Shown: positions 41,603 through 53,900 of the stretch, piece after piece | Layout: every line of letters starts with the position of its first letter | Position numbering within the stretch: position 1 is the stretch's first letter | Source: Lepus europaeus | Lineage: Eukaryota > Chordata > Mammalia > Lagomorpha > Leporidae | Assembly: GCF_033115175.1 (NCBI RefSeq) | Contig: NC_084844.1 | Location: 76,698,531-76,762,530 of the forward strand | Direction: 5' to 3' | DNA length: 64,000 nucleotides | The notes under the pieces: model-generated | What the model was told of the DNA's origin: nothing | Databases searched by the model: none | What the model saw: only the letters and a program-made list of their open reading frames with translations | Translations under genes and position numbers: made by a program

Positions 41603-41790
41603 TGAAAGGCCAGACACTTCTTCCAAGTCTTTCATGTGGGTGCTAGCACCCAAGAACATGGGCCATCTTCCACCGATTTCCCAGGTGCATTAATAGGCAG
41701 CTGGATTGAAGTAGAATAGCTGGTCTCATAGCAGCAACATATGGGATGCAAGGTCAAGGCTCTAACCCATTGCACCTCAGCACCAGCCCT
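41603..41790 (-). mobile_element. C-SINE, 3' truncated
   Basis: Antisense. Starts at 'tttttttgaaaggccagaca', skipping the CT run; 'catgtgggtgctagcaccca' near 41634, core 'acatatgggatgcaaggtc' near 41737 and head 'ctcagcaccagccc' to 41790. It marks the upstream edge of the old L1. Confidence 0.85.
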
Positions 41791-41994
41791 TTATTTATTT
41801 ATTTCTGCAGTGATCTTTCATTATTCACTTTTTCTACTGCCCTGCAACTTGATTCATTCTTGTTTTTCTCTGGGTACTGGAGGATGGTAGTAAGTTGCTT
41901 CTGGGATATCTTTTTTGTGTTTGTAGATAGTTGGTCATCTATAGTCATAGTTTTAATTTTTATATTTCTCTGCCAATCATGAGAATCTTCTAGA
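41791..41994. other. No feature seen
   Basis: About 200 bp beginning with (TTTA)n at 41790-41803. Not clearly L1. Confidence 0.4.
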
Positions 41995-42285
41995 TGACTG
42001 CATGAAATGTTGGCAGAAATGAGGATGTATTAATTTGCTAAGAAAATACCACAGAGAATATGATTTAAATCATGGGATTTTACTTCTCAGAGTTGTGGAG
42101 CTTGAAAATATAAGATCAAGGTCCTAAAAGGCTCAATTTTTCCAGAAGCCTTTCTCCCAATGAGACAGACACATATATCATTTGACCTGCTTAAAAGCAC
42201 TTTCTTCAGGTAGAGTCATGTTGGTGGTTAGCACTTCAGTGTTTGAGCTTTAGGGAGGCACATTTCAGTCCATAACATCAAAAGG
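41995..42285 (+). mobile_element. Ancient interspersed repeat, name uncertain
   Basis: Phrases such as 'gctaagaaaataccacagag', 'ttacttctcagagttgtgga', 'ataagatcaaggtcctaaaa' and 'gcacatttcagtccataaca' follow the order of a widespread mammalian repeat (the 'accatagactgggtggctta...cagtccata' family). I cannot assign the RepeatMasker name with confidence. Confidence 0.5.
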
Positions 42286-42705
42286 GGCCCTGTGGTCTGC
42301 TTCAATGACAGTCATTTCTAGGGAGGACAGAAAGTTTGAAATCAGCGTTAGGATTTCTCACAGTATTACTGTCAGTGCTATCTCCATACAATGTGCATTC
42401 ATGTACACACAAACAAAAATACCTGTACATATAAACGCATTCTACAGTGGAAATGTCTGTTGGTTGTGTACAGGTAACATCAATATAATAATCCATAAGA
42501 TGGCCTGTAAGCAGACATTAAAAAGAGGATTAGAAAGAATGACAACAAAATCTGCAGTTACCTATATTTAGGTATATATGTATGATATTCAATATTTATA
42601 GTTGCTAAAAGATGAATGCTGATGTGTGAGAAATAAAAGCTAAACCTTACCTTACAATATTGCAGCCTATTCTACATGAAAGGTGTCTTCCTAAAACCAA
42701 TCACT
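42286..42705. other. No feature seen
   Basis: About 420 bp of unique AT-rich sequence. Confidence 0.45.
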
Positions 42706-43043
42706 GGGCCCACTCTGTGGCATAGTAGGTTAAGCTTCCACCTGCAGTACCAGCATCCCATATGGGCACTAGTTTGAGTCCCTGCTTCTGCACTTCCAAT
42801 CCAGCTCTTTGCTAATGGCCTAGGAAAGCAGTGGAATATGATATCAATGCTTGGGCCCCTGCACTCATGTGGGAGACCTGGAGGAAGCTGCTGATTCCTG
42901 GCTTCTGGCACCTGGCTTCAGATTGGCCCAGCTCCAGCCCTTCTGGCCATTTGGGGGTGAACCAGTGGATAGAAGACCTCTCTTTCACTTCCTCTCTATA
43001 TCTGTAACTCTGCCTCACAATAAATAAATACATTTTTTAAAAC
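42706..43043 (+). mobile_element. C-SINE, full length
   Basis: Sense. Head 'tgggcccactctgtggcata', core 'catcccatatgggcactagt' at 42755-42774, a duplicated 'cctggcttc' segment (42897-42921), tail 'aataaataaatacattttt'. It faces an antisense copy 25 bp away. Confidence 0.92.
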
Positions 43044-43067
43044 CTTTCACATTTTACATTTCTTAAT

Positions 43068-43380
43068 TTTTAAAGATTTATTTATTTGAAAGTCAGAGTT
43101 ACAAAGAGGGAGGAGAGCCAGAGAGAGAGGTCTTCCATCTTATGTTTACTCCCTAATTGGTTGCAACTGCTGGAGCTGTGCTGTTCTGAAGCCAGGAGCT
43201 AGTTCTGGATCTCCCAGATGGGTGCAGGGGCACAAGGACTTGGGCCATCTTCTACTACTTTCCTAGGCCATAGCAGAGAGCAGGATCAGAAGTGGAGCAG
43301 CTGGGTATTGAATTGGCCCCCATATGGGATACTGGCACTTCAGGCCATGGTGTTAACCTGCTCCACCACAGCACCAGTCC
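43068..43380 (-). mobile_element. C-SINE, full length, inverted partner
   Basis: Antisense. Tail 'taaagatttatttatttgaa' near 43070, core 'cccatatgggatactggcac' near 43319, head 'ccacagcaccagtcc' at 43380. It forms a tail-to-tail inverted pair with 42706-43043. Confidence 0.92.
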
Positions 43381-43756
43381 ATCATTTAAAATTTCTGATA
43401 CTCTAAAGTAGCACAGGACTACATTACATATAAGAAAGATGCATTCAAATATTATAAATCTAGTGCATTTTAGCAGACATTTTAACAAATACTTCTGCTT
43501 TTCTCAGAATTATGTATTAAATTAATGACATAATGAGTCATTGTCAGGTTTTTAGCTCTTTGACAGCCACTTATAATACTTAACAGCTTTTTCAAATTTA
43601 TTGCTAGTGTATTTTTTTCAACACATGCACTGGATTTTACCAGTTTAGTGAACATGGCGTTGCCTATTCTAGGATTTGCATTTTATGCATTTTCATGGCT
43701 CACATAATCAACATCTGCAAAGCCTCTAAAAGACATAAATAATAACATGAATCAGG
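43381..43756. other. No feature seen
   Basis: About 375 bp of unique AT-rich sequence. Confidence 0.45.
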
Positions 43757-44095
43757 TTTTTTTAAAAAAAAGATTTATTTATTTGAAAGTCAGAGTTGCA
43801 CAAATAGAGGAGAGGTACAGAGAGACAGAGACAGAGAGGTCTTCCATCTGCTGATTGTGGCCCAGTTGGCCACAATGGCTGGTCTGCATCGATCCAAAGC
43901 CAGGACCCAGGAGCTTCTTCTGGGTCTCCCACGTGTGTGCTGGGCCCCAAGGACTTGAGACATCTTCTACTGCTTTTGCAGGCAATTGCAGAGAGCTGGT
44001 TCAGAAATGGAGCAGCCGGGACTTGAACTAGCACCCATATGGGTTGCCAGCACTGTAGGCAGCAGCTTTACCTGCTATGCCACAGCACCAGCCCC
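43757..44095 (-). mobile_element. C-SINE, full length
   Basis: Antisense. 'aaaaaaaagatttatttatt' tail, 'gggtctcccacgtgtgtgct' near 43922, core 'acccatatgggttgccagca' near 44033, head 'ccacagcaccagcccc' at 44095. Confidence 0.93.
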
Positions 44096-44639
44096 ACATT
44101 GCATCTTTTTAAGATGATATGGATTTAAGTTCATGAGAAATTAGCATAGTGGGAACTGATAGATATGGATGATTCAGGATGGGCTTGTTAGGGATGGTAA
44201 TGTTAATTTTCTTATAAAATAAAAATCAAATATGATCAGACATAAATGAAGACTAAATTTTATTAGTGGTGATCCAGAAAACACTGATCTCAGGTCTTTT
44301 TCTTCTAGTGTTAAGTTTATGTTTTAAAACTCATATTAAGTGAACAAATTTCATGTAATTTATATATACAGATTTAAGAGCAAACTGATACATCCTACCC
44401 TATCTTCCCTTTGTCTTATACTTCCAACTCCCTCCTTCTTGTTTTATTTTCTTTCAACTTTTACAACTGCATGCTTTGATTTTATTTTAGAATCACAAGC
44501 TTTAACCCTCTACAAAATAAAGAATTCAAGTAGTAGCAGAAATATCGATGAGTATATTTTCTATACTCTATCAAAGAGTACAGAAAAGCGCTGTGAACAA
44601 TAATCAAATCTCAAAATGTCAATTTAACTCATGCTACAT
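44096..44639. other. AT-rich sequence next to old L1
   Basis: About 540 bp, probably including the 3' UTR of the L1 that becomes recognisable near 44640, but not provable by eye. The 87-codon plus-strand frame has no domain. Confidence 0.4.
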
Positions 44640-45117
44640 TTTGTTGTCTATATATTAATTACCATCAATCAGAGAAAACATATGGTATTTGTCTTGTGGG
44701 GACTGGCTTTTTTCACAAAGCATAATTGTTTCCAGTTGCATCCATTTGGTTACAAAAGATAGGATTTCATTCTCAATTATGGCTGAATAGTATTTTAGAC
44801 TGTATATATAGCTCATATTCTTTTTCCAGTCACCAGTTGATGGACATCTGGGTTGATTCCATGTTAACTATTGTGAATTGAGCTGTTATAAACATGAGGG
44901 TACAGATAACTCATGCATATGCATATTCTATTTCATTTCATTTGGATAAATTCCCAGGAGTGGAATGGCAGGATCATATGGTATATCTGTTTTCAGATTT
45001 CTGAGGAACTTTTATACTGCCTTCCATAATGGCTGTACTAGCTTCATTCCCACCAACAGTGGGTTAGAGTACCTTTTTCTCTACCTCTCCACCAGCCTTT
45101 ACTTTTTGTTGACTTTT

Positions 45118-45442
45118 TCAAAAGAATTCTTTATTTGAAAGGTGGAGTTACAGAGAGGGAGAGGCAGAGGCATAGAGACATAAATATTTTATCTGCTAGT
45201 TTATTCTCCATATGACCCAACAGGTGGTGCTGGTCCAATCTGAAGCCAGAGTTAGAAGCATCTCCCTGGTCACCCAAGTGGGTGCAGGGGCCCAGGTACT
45301 TGGGCTATCTTCTGCTGCCTTCCCAAGCACATTAGCAGGGAGCTGGATCAGAAGTGGAGCAGCCTGAACTCAAAATCGCAATCATGTGGGGTTCTAGCAC
45401 TGCAGGCAGCAGCTTAACCTGCTACACAAAACCTCCATCTCC
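45118..45442 (-). mobile_element. C-SINE with 8-bp target duplication
   Basis: Antisense inside old L1. 'ttctttatttgaaaggtgga' tail, core 'atcatgtggggttctagcac' near 45382 and a worn head. Duplication TGACTTTT at 45110-45117 and 45443-45450. Confidence 0.9.
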
Positions 45443-46362
45443 TGACTTTTGGTTTCTGTATGAGAGACATTCTAACTGGGTGAGGCAAAAGGTCATTGTG
45501 GCTTTTATTTGCAGTTCTCTGATGGCTATTGTTCCTGAGCATGTTTTCATGTGTCTGCTTGCTAATTGAAATCCATCCTTGGAAAAATGCCGATTTATAT
45601 CCTGTGCCCATTTCTTGACTGGATTGTTTGTTTTTTGTTGTTGAGTTTTTTGAGCTCTTTCTAGATTCTGGATATTTTACTTTTTCAGTTGCCTAGTTTG
45701 CAAATATTTTCTTCCATTCTGTCAGGTGCTTCATCTTGTTGAATGTTTACTTTGCAGTTCAGAAGGTTCTTAGCTTGATGTAATCCCATTTGAGTATTTA
45801 TACCTTCATTGATTGTGCTTCTTGGAGCCTTTTCCAAGAAGGCTTTGCCGATGCCAGTATCTTGCAGAGTTTCTCTGATGTTTCCCTCTAGGAATTTGAT
45901 GGTATCACATCATAGATTTAGATCATCGATCAATTTACACTGTATTTTTGTATAAGTTGTAAGGTAGAGATCTTGTTTCATTTTTCTGCATGAGAAGGTC
46001 AAATTTTTCCAGCACCATTTTTGAAGACTGTTCTTTGTCCAGGGATTTATTTTAGATCATTTGTCACAAATTAGTTGGTTGTAGATTTGTGGATTAATTT
46101 TTGGGGATTCTACTCTGCTTTATTCATCCACATGACTTTTTGGTGTCAGTACCTGACTGTTTTGATTATAACTGTCTTGTAATAGGTCTTGAATTTTGGT
46201 ATTGTGAGGCTTCCAACTTTGTTTTTGTTGTTTAAGATTCCTTTAACTATTTGGGGTCTCTTGCATTTCCATGCAAATTTTAATATTATTTTCTCTAGAT
46301 CTCAAGAAGGATGTTGTTGGTATTTTGATTGGGATCATATTGAATCTGTGATTGCTTTTGGG

Positions 46363-46597
46363 GAGCTAGTGCTGTGGTATACTAGATTGAGTCTCTGCCA
46401 CCCACACTGGCATATCACATGGGCATCAATTTGTATCCTGGCTGCTGCTCTAATGATCCAGCTCTCTGTGAATGGGCAGGGAAGTCAGTGGAAAATGGTT
46501 CAAGTACTTTGGCCCCTGCGCTCATGTGGGAAACCCTGGAGAAACTACTGGCTCCTTGCTTCAGATCAGCCCAGCTCCAGGCATTGTGGTCATTTTG
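46363..46597 (+). mobile_element. C-SINE, tail lost in a deletion
   Basis: Sense. Head 'ggggagctagtgctgtggta', 'gggaagtcagtggaaaatgg' near 46480, 'cattgtggtcattttg' at 46597, then L1 sequence again without a CT run or A tail. The deletion that removed the tail also removed about 840 bp of L1. Confidence 0.85.
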
Positions 46598-46664
46598 ACT
46601 CAATTACGTATTTCTTTTATGAGGATTTTTGCATCTATATTCATCACAGATATGTTTCTTTCTT

Positions 46665-46988
46665 TTTTAAAATTTTTTAACTCTACTTACAGGTAGAGTT
46701 ACAGAAAGTGAAAAAGAAACAGGGAGAAAGATCCTCTCTTCACTGCCTCACTCACCAAATGGCCGCAATGGCCGGATCTGTTCTGACCTGAAGTCAGGAG
46801 CCAGATGCCTCTTCCTGGTCGCTCATGCAGGTGTAGGGGCCCAGGCACTTGGGCCATCCTCCACTGCCCTCTCAGGCCAGAGCAGAGAGCTGGACTGGAA
46901 GAGGAGCAACTGGGACCAGAACCAGCACCCACATGGGATGCCAGATCTGCAGGTGGAGGATCAACCCAGTGTGCCATGGCACCGGCCC
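46665..46988 (-). mobile_element. C-SINE, full length
   Basis: Antisense. Tail 'ttttttaaaattttttaact', 'aatggccgcaatggccggat' near 46758, core 'cccacatgggatgccagatc' near 46927, head 'gccatggcaccggccc' at 46988. The flanks 'catcacagatatg' and 'catcagggatat' suggest an imperfect duplication. Confidence 0.9.
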
Positions 46989-47349
46989 TCATCAGGGATA
47001 TTTTTCTATAGTTTTCTTTTTCCACTGTGTCTTTTTCTAGTTTAAGAATCAAGGTGATGCAGGCTTAATAGAAGGAGTCTGAGAGGATTGTCTCTCTTTC
47101 AATTGTTTTGAATAGTTTGAGAAGAAATGGAATTAGTTCTTCTTTAAAAGTCCAGAAGAATTCAATAATGAGGCTGTCTGATCCTGGACTTTTCTTTGTT
47201 GGGAGGGTCTTTATTACTCATCCAATTTCTGTCTTGGTTTTTGATTTATTTAGCTTTTCTATGTGTCTTTATGACTAAATTTTGGTATATTGTGTATGTC
47301 CAGGAATCTGTTCATTTTTTTCCTCTAGGTTTTCCAATTTGTTAGCCAT

Positions 47350-47972
47350 CACAATAGATGCCCACATCCTATATTGCAGTGCTAATCTGAGTTTTGGGTA
47401 TCCCACTTCCAAATCTGTTTCATGTTAATATCCCCAGGAAGCAATGGATGATGGCTCAAATTCTTTGATTCCTGTCATCTAATTTGGAGAACTGTAACCT
47501 AAATGGGGACTTGAGAACCTGGTCTTGCATAGTTGTTGTAGCCATGTAGAAAGTGAACCAGCAGATGGGAGATCTCTATGTTTCTCTTTCCCTCTTTCTT
47601 TGTCTCTGTGTCTCTGCCTTTTTTATCATATTAAAATATTTAATTATTTATTTGAAAGAGTTACAGAGAGAGGGAGAGACAGAAATTTTCCATCACCTGA
47701 TTCATTTTTGAGATGACTTCAATAGCCAGAGTGTGGCCAGGTTGAAGCCAGGAGCTTCTCCTCCAATGTGTGTGGCAGCAGCCCGGCACTTGGCCCATCT
47801 TCCACTGTTTTTTCAGTCCATTGGCAGGGAGCTGGATCAGAATTGGAATAGCTGATACTTGAACTGGTGCACATACAGGATTGCCAGTGTAACATATAGC
47901 AGCTTTGTCCACTGCACTACACCACCAGCTCCTCTTTCTGCCTTTTGAATAAATAAATCTTTTGAAAAAGAA
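47350..47972 (+). mobile_element. C-SINE, old, split by another
   Basis: Sense body 47350-47625 ('gaagcaatggatgatggctc', 'gtgaaccagcagatgggaga'). The tail reappears after the nested copy as 'tctgccttttgaataaataa' at 47937-47956, ending near 47972. Confidence 0.8.
47626..47932 (-). mobile_element. C-SINE nested in another's tail
   Basis: Antisense. 'tatttaattatttatttgaa', 'gaagccaggagcttctcctc' near 47741, head 'ctacaccaccagctc' near 47932. TCTGCCTTTT occurs on both sides (about 47614-47623 and 47937-47946) as the target duplication. Confidence 0.85.
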
Positions 47973-48028
47973 CTTCGGGTAGTAAAAGTCATCATGACTG
48001 AGCAATGGCAAATTGATTGAAGTGATCT

Positions 48029-48262
48029 ACTTTTTTAAAGATTTATTTATATATTTGAAAGGCAGTGCTAGAAAGAGAGAGTGGGAGAGATTGATCTTCC
48101 TCCTCAAATGACTGCAATGACTGTGGCTAGGCCAGACTGATGTCAGGAGCTAGGGGCTTCTTTCAGTCTCTTACACGGGTACAGGAGCCCCAATATTTGA
48201 GTCATCCTGTGCTGCTTTTCCAGACACATTAGCAGGGAACTGGATCAATTTGGAGCATTAAT
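48029..48262 (-). mobile_element. C-SINE, head truncated
   Basis: Antisense. 'ttttttaaagatttatttat' at 48031-48050, 'gtcaggagctaggggcttct' near 48142; stops after 'gggaactggatcaatttgga'. Confidence 0.87.
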
Positions 48263-48670
48263 GTCTATGATACTCTCCTTGCAGTTAAAGAATTTGGAAT
48301 CCATTTTGATTATGGGTGGGCCAAGTACAACAGCTTCCAATCGTCCAAGGTTTGGACTAGATGGGTTCTGAGAAATTTTGTTAAAATAGTTATTAATCAT
48401 AACTCTCAGTTTAAGCTTTTCTTACCAAATTTTCATGTTTGCTGATGTTAACATCTATGGGAAAATTGGGTCTCTGGATTGCAACCAATGAAAGCATCCA
48501 GACTAACAGTAAATAAGGTCAATAGTCAGCAGAATGGTGTCCAGCTGAACTTAAATAGCTTTTCTTGTTTGGTAGAGGGGTAACCTCCTGCATTATACTG
48601 ACATACTGACATAGAGAGTAGATATTGGAGCCTGTCCCTTGTGCCAAATGGAGAATGCCATGTTTTGGTT

Positions 48671-48674
<4 letters not shown>
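48263..48674. other. No feature seen
   Basis: About 410 bp of unique sequence. It may be old retroelement-derived, but no match is clear. Confidence 0.4.
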
Positions 48675-48721
<47 letters not shown>

Positions 48722-48776
48722 GACATATATACATATACATATATATATATATACACACACACATACATACACACAG
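48675..48776. repeat. Compound (TA)n/(CA)n microsatellite
   Basis: About 36 bp of pure TA, then interrupted TACA/TATA units and CA units, ending at the tail of a C-SINE. Likely length-polymorphic. Confidence 0.93.
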
Positions 48777-49086
48777 ATTTTATTTATTTATTTGACAGCT
48801 GTAGTTACAGATAGTGAGAGAAAGAGACAGAGAGAAAGGTCTTCCATATGCTCGTTTACTCCCCTAATGACTGCAATGGCTAGAGTTGGGCCAATCCAAG
48901 CTAGGAGCTTCCAGGTCTCCCACATTTTTGCAGGGACCGAAGCACTTGGACCATCTTCTACTGCTTTCCCAGGCTATTGCAGAGAGCTGCATGGGAAGAG
49001 GAGAAATGGGGACTAGAACTGGTGCACATATTGGGTGTTGGCACTGCAGGTAAAGGATTACACCACTGCACCACAGTGCTGGCCCC
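48777..49086 (-). mobile_element. C-SINE, full length
   Basis: Antisense, adjoining the microsatellite. 'gattttatttatttatttga' tail, 'cttccaggtctcccacattt' near 48908, core 'cacatattgggtgttggcac' near 49024, head 'ccacagtgctggcccc' at 49086. Confidence 0.92.
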
Positions 49087-49442
49087 AGTCTATCCTTAAT
49101 TAAGGACACCTCAGTAACCATACTCAGGTTTTACTGTCCTATATTCATGGCCAAAGTCCTAGCAGACAACACAGTTTGGAGAATCATAAGCACAAGTTGT
49201 GTAGGAGACTTCATTTCTCATACAGCACAGTTAATAACAAGGTTCCAAGAGGGGAAATTACTTGCATCACAGTCTTTGACAACTAATGGACATCACAGGT
49301 GATCTAGAGAATTTAGGTTTGTGAGCCCCTAGAGTGAAAAAGTCACTGAGAACACAAGGACAGTGCCTAGAGTTTATTTTGATGGATTTTAGCCCCTTTC
49401 ATTGGAGGGAGGCCCAAAGAAGCTGGACTGATTTGTATACCT
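49087..49442. other. No feature seen
   Basis: About 355 bp of unique sequence that continues on the other side of the full-length L1 at 56628. Confidence 0.4.
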
Positions 49443-50789
49443 CAGAAGTGTCTTTTCTTTTCTTTTTTTTTTTTATTAAACTTTTATTTAATGAATATAA
49501 ATTTCCAAAGTACAGCTCATGGGTTACAATGGCTTCCCCCTCCCAAAACTTCCCTCCCACACACAACCCTCCCCTTTCCCACTCCCTCTCCCCTTCCAAT
49601 CACATCATGATTCATTTTCAATTCCCTTTATATACAAAAGATCAGTTTAGTATAAATTAGGTAACGATTTCAACAGTTTGCCCCCATATAGCAACACAAA
49701 GTGAAAAAAAAAATACTGTTGGAGTACTAGTTATAGCATTAAATAAGAGTGCACAGCACATTAAAGACAGAGATCCTACATAATATTTTTTTTTAATTAA
49801 TTAATTTTCTATGCCATTTCCAATTTAACACCAGGGTTTTTTTTTTTCATTTCCAAATATCTTTATATACAGAAGATCGATTCAGTATATAATTAGTAAA
49901 GATCTCATCAGTTTGTACCCACGCATAAACACAAAGTGTAAAAATACTGTTTCAGTACTAGTTACAGCATCACTGCACATTAGACAACACATTAAGGACA
50001 GATCCCACATGGGATGTAAGTACACAGTGACTCCTGTTGCTGGCTTAACAATTTGACACTCCTGTTCATGGCGTCAGTAATCTCCCTAGGCTCTAGTCAT
50101 GAGTTGCCAGGGCTATGGAAGCCTTTAGAGTTCGCTGACTTTGATCTTATTCCGATAGGGTCACAGTCAAAGTGGAAGTTCTCTCCTCCCTTCAGAGAAA
50201 GGTACCTCCTTCTTTGATGGCCCCGTTCTTTCCACTGGGATCTCACTCACAGAGATCTTTCATTTAGGTCTTCTTCTTTTTTTTTCTTTTCCATGGTATC
50301 TTGGCTTTCCATGCCTACAATACTCTCATGGGCTCTTGAGCCAGGTCCGAATGCCTTAAGGGCTGATTCTGAGGCCAGAGTGTTGTTTAGGACATCTGCC
50401 ATTCTATGAGTCTGCTGTGTATCCCACTTCCCATGCTGGATCTTTCTCTCCCTTTTTGATTCTATCAGTTAGTATTAGCAGACACTTGTCTTGTTTGTGT
50501 GATCCCTTTGTTTCTTAGACCTATCCAAGCCATCGAATGTGAACTGAAATTGATCACTTGGACTAGTGAGATGGCATTGGTACATGCCACCTTGATGGGA
50601 TTGTGTTGGAATCCCCTGGCACATTTCTAACTCCATCATTTGGGGCAAGACTGATTGTGCATGTCCCAAACTGTGCATCTCCCCCCTCTCTTTTTCCACT
50701 CTGAAATTTAACAGGGGTCACTTTTCAGTTAAAATTTAAACACCTAAGAATAATTGTGTGTTAATTACAGAGTTCAACCACTAGTACTA

Positions 50790-50813
50790 GAACAACAACA
50801 ACAACAACAACAA
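50790..50813. repeat. (CAA)n in L1 3' UTR
   Basis: About eight CAA units inside the 3' UTR of the full-length L1, plus strand. Confidence 0.85.
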
Positions 50814-50925
50814 CTACTAAAAAGGATAAAGTATTACATTGTACATCTAGAGTCAGGACAAAAGCTGATCAGGTCATTGTTTCTTATAGTGTCCATTTCA
50901 CTTCAACAGGTTTCCCCTTTGGTGC

Positions 50926-53900
50926 TCAGTTGTCGCCGATCAGGGAAAACAAATGATATTTGTCTCTTTGGGACTGGCTTAATTCACTCAGCATGATGCT
51001 TTCCAGATCCCTCCATCTTGTTGCAAATGGCTGGGTTTCATTGTTCCTTACTGCTGTATAGTATTCTATGGAGTACATGTCCCATAATTTCTTTATCCAG
51101 TCTACTGTTGATGGGCATTTGTGTTGGTTCCAGGTCTTAGCTATTGTGAATTGAGCTGCAATAAACATTAATGTGCAGATGGCTTTTTTATTAGCCAAAT
51201 TAATTTCCTTTGGGTAAATTCCAAGGAGTGGGATGGCTGGGTTGTATGGTAGGGTTATGTTCAGGTTTCTGAGGAATCTCCAGACTGACTTCCATAGTGG
51301 CCTAACCAGTTTGCATTCCCACCAACAGTGGGCTAGTGTCCCTTTTTCCCCACATCCTCTCCAGCATCTATTGTTGGTAGATTTCTGGATGTTAGCCATT
51401 CTCACCGGGGTGAGGTGAAACCTCATTGTGGTTTTGATTTGCATTTCTCTAATTGCTAGTGATCTTGAACATTTTTTCATGTGTCTGTTGGCCATTTGGA
51501 TTTCCTCTTTTGAAAAATGTCTATTGAGGTCCTTGGCCCATCTCTTCAGTGGGTTGTTTGTTCTGTTGTTGTGGATTTTCTTGATTTCTTTGTAGATTCT
51601 GGTTATCAACCCTTTATCTGTAGTATAGTTTGCAAATATTTTTTCCCATTCTGTGGGTGGCCTCTTCACTTTCCTGACTGTTTCTTTTGAAGTACAGAAA
51701 CTTCTCAATTTGATGCAATCCCAAATGTTAATTTTGGTTTTGACTGCCTGTGCTCCTGGGGTCTTTTCCAAGAAGTCTTTGCCTGTACCTATATCTTGCA
51801 GAGTTTCTCCAATGCTCTCTAATAATTTGATGGTTTCGGGTCGTAGATTTAAGTCTTTAATCCATGTTGAGTGAATTTTTGTGTAAGGTGAAAGGTATGG
51901 GTCTTGCTTCAAGCTTCTGCACATGGAAATCCAATTTTCCCAGCACCATTTATTGAATAGGCTGTCCTTATTCCAGGGATTAGTTTTGGATCTTTGATCA
52001 AATATAAGTTGGCTGTAGATGTTTGGATTGATTTCTGGTGTTTCTATTCTGTTCCATTGGTCTATCCATCTTTTTCTGTACCAGTACCATGCTGTTTTGA
52101 TAACAACTGCCCTGTAGTATGCCCTGAAATCTGGGATTGTGATGCCTCCGGCTTTGTTTTTGTTGTACAAGATTGCTTTGGCTATTCGAGGTCTTCTGTG
52201 TCTCCATATGAATTTCAGCATTATTTTTTCCAGATCTGAGAAGAATGTCTTCGGTATCTTGATTGGTATTGCATTGAATGTATAAATTGCTTTTGGGAGA
52301 ATAGACATTTTGATGATATTGACTCTTCCAATCCATGAGCATGGAAGATTTCTCCATTTTTTGGTATCCTCTTCTATTTCTTTCTTTAAGGTTTTGTAGT
52401 TTTCATCGTAGAGATCTTTAACGTCCTTGGTTAAGTTTATTCCAAGGTATTTGATTGTTTTTGTAGCTATTGCGAATGGGATTGATCTTAGGAGTTCTTC
52501 CTCAGCCGTGGCATTGCCTGTGTATACAAAGGCTGTTGATTTTTGTGCATTGATTTTATATCCTGCTACTTTGCCAAACTCTTCGATGAGTTCCAGCAGT
52601 CTCTTAGTAGAGTTCTTTGGGTCTCCTAAATAAAGAATCATATCATCTGCAAAGAGGGATAGTTTGAGTTCTTCCTTCCCGATTTGTATCCCTTTAATTT
52701 CTTTTTCTTGCCTAATAGCTCTGGCTAAAACTTCCAGAACTATATTGAAGAGCAGTGGTGAGAGTGGGCATCCCTGTCTGGTACCAGATCTCATTGGAAA
52801 TGCTTCCAACTTTTCCCCATTCAATATGATGTTGGCCGTGGGTTTTTCATATATTGCTTTGTTTGTGTTGAGGAATGTTCCTTCCATACCCAGTTTGCTT
52901 AGAGTTTTCATCATGAAAAGGTGTTGTGTTTTATCAAATGCTTTCTCTGCGTCTATTGAGAGAATCATATGGTTTTTCTTCTGCAGTCTGTTAATGTAGT
53001 GTATTACGTTGACTGTTTTGCGGACATTGAACCATCCCTGCATACCAGGGATAAATCCCACTTGGTCTGGGTGGATGATCTTTCTGATGTGCTGTTGCAT
53101 TCTATTGGCCAGAATTTTATTGAGGATTTTTGCGTCTATGTTCATCAGGGATATTGGTCTGTAATTCTCTTTCAATGCTGCATCTTTTTCCGGCTTAGGA
53201 ATTAAGGTGATGCTGGCTTCATAGAAAGAATTTGGGAGGATTCCCTCTTTTTCGATTGTTCTGAATAGTTTGAGAAGAATTGGAGTTCATTCTTCTCTAA
53301 ATGTCTGGTAGAACTCAGCAGTGAATCCATCTGGTCCTGGGCTTTTCTTTGTTGGGAGGGCCTTTATTACTGTTTCAATTTCTGTGTCAGTTATGGGTCT
53401 GTTTAGGTTTTCTATGTCTTCCTGGCTCAATTTAGGTAGGTTGTATGTGTCCAAGAATCTGTCCATTTCTGATAGATTTCCCTGTTTGCTGGCATACAAG
53501 TCCTTGTAGTAATTTCTGATGATTCTTTTTATTTCTGTGGTGTCTGTTGTTATGTTTCCTTTTTCATCTCTGATCCTATTGATTTGGGTCTTTTCTTTTT
53601 TTAGTTAGTTGGGCCAATGGGGTGTCAATTTTGTTTATTTTTTCAAAAAACCAGCTCCTCGTTTGGCTGATTTTTTGTAATGTTTTTTTTGATTCAATCC
53701 TGTTGATTTCTTCTTTGATTTTAATTATTTCCCTTCTTCTACTGGGTTTGGGTTTGGGTTTGGTTTGCTGCAGATTTTCTAGATCCTTGAGATGACTTGA
53801 AAGCTCATCTATTTGGTGCCTCTCCAATTTCTTGATGTAGGCACCTATTGATATAAACCTTCCTCTTAACACTGTTTTTGTTGTATCCCATAGGTTTTGG

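Larger units (their letters stand above)
44640..47345 (-). mobile_element. Old L1, ORF2 C-terminal to RT region
   Basis: Antisense L1 readable throughout: 'gtggggactggcttttttca', 'tattgtgaattgagctgtta', 'ttcattcccaccaacagtgg', 'gaggatttttgcatctatat', 'ctgatcctggacttttcttt'. It is interrupted by three C-SINEs (45118, 46363, 46665). Compared with the full-length L1 at 49458, about 840 bp are missing at the 46363 SINE (between the equivalents of 52290 and 53120). No frame is intact. It is older than the SINEs it contains and is not part of the L1 at 40634, since both cover the same ORF2 interval. Confidence 0.88.

Noticed and set aside
35455-47345. One single old L1 spanning 35.5-47.3 kb
   Set aside because: 41044-41600 and 45600-46100 cover the same part of ORF2, so they are two separate old L1 insertions.
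51994-53205. Plus-strand frames within 50.9-54.7 kb
   Set aside because: Shadows of L1 ORF2 on the minus strand.
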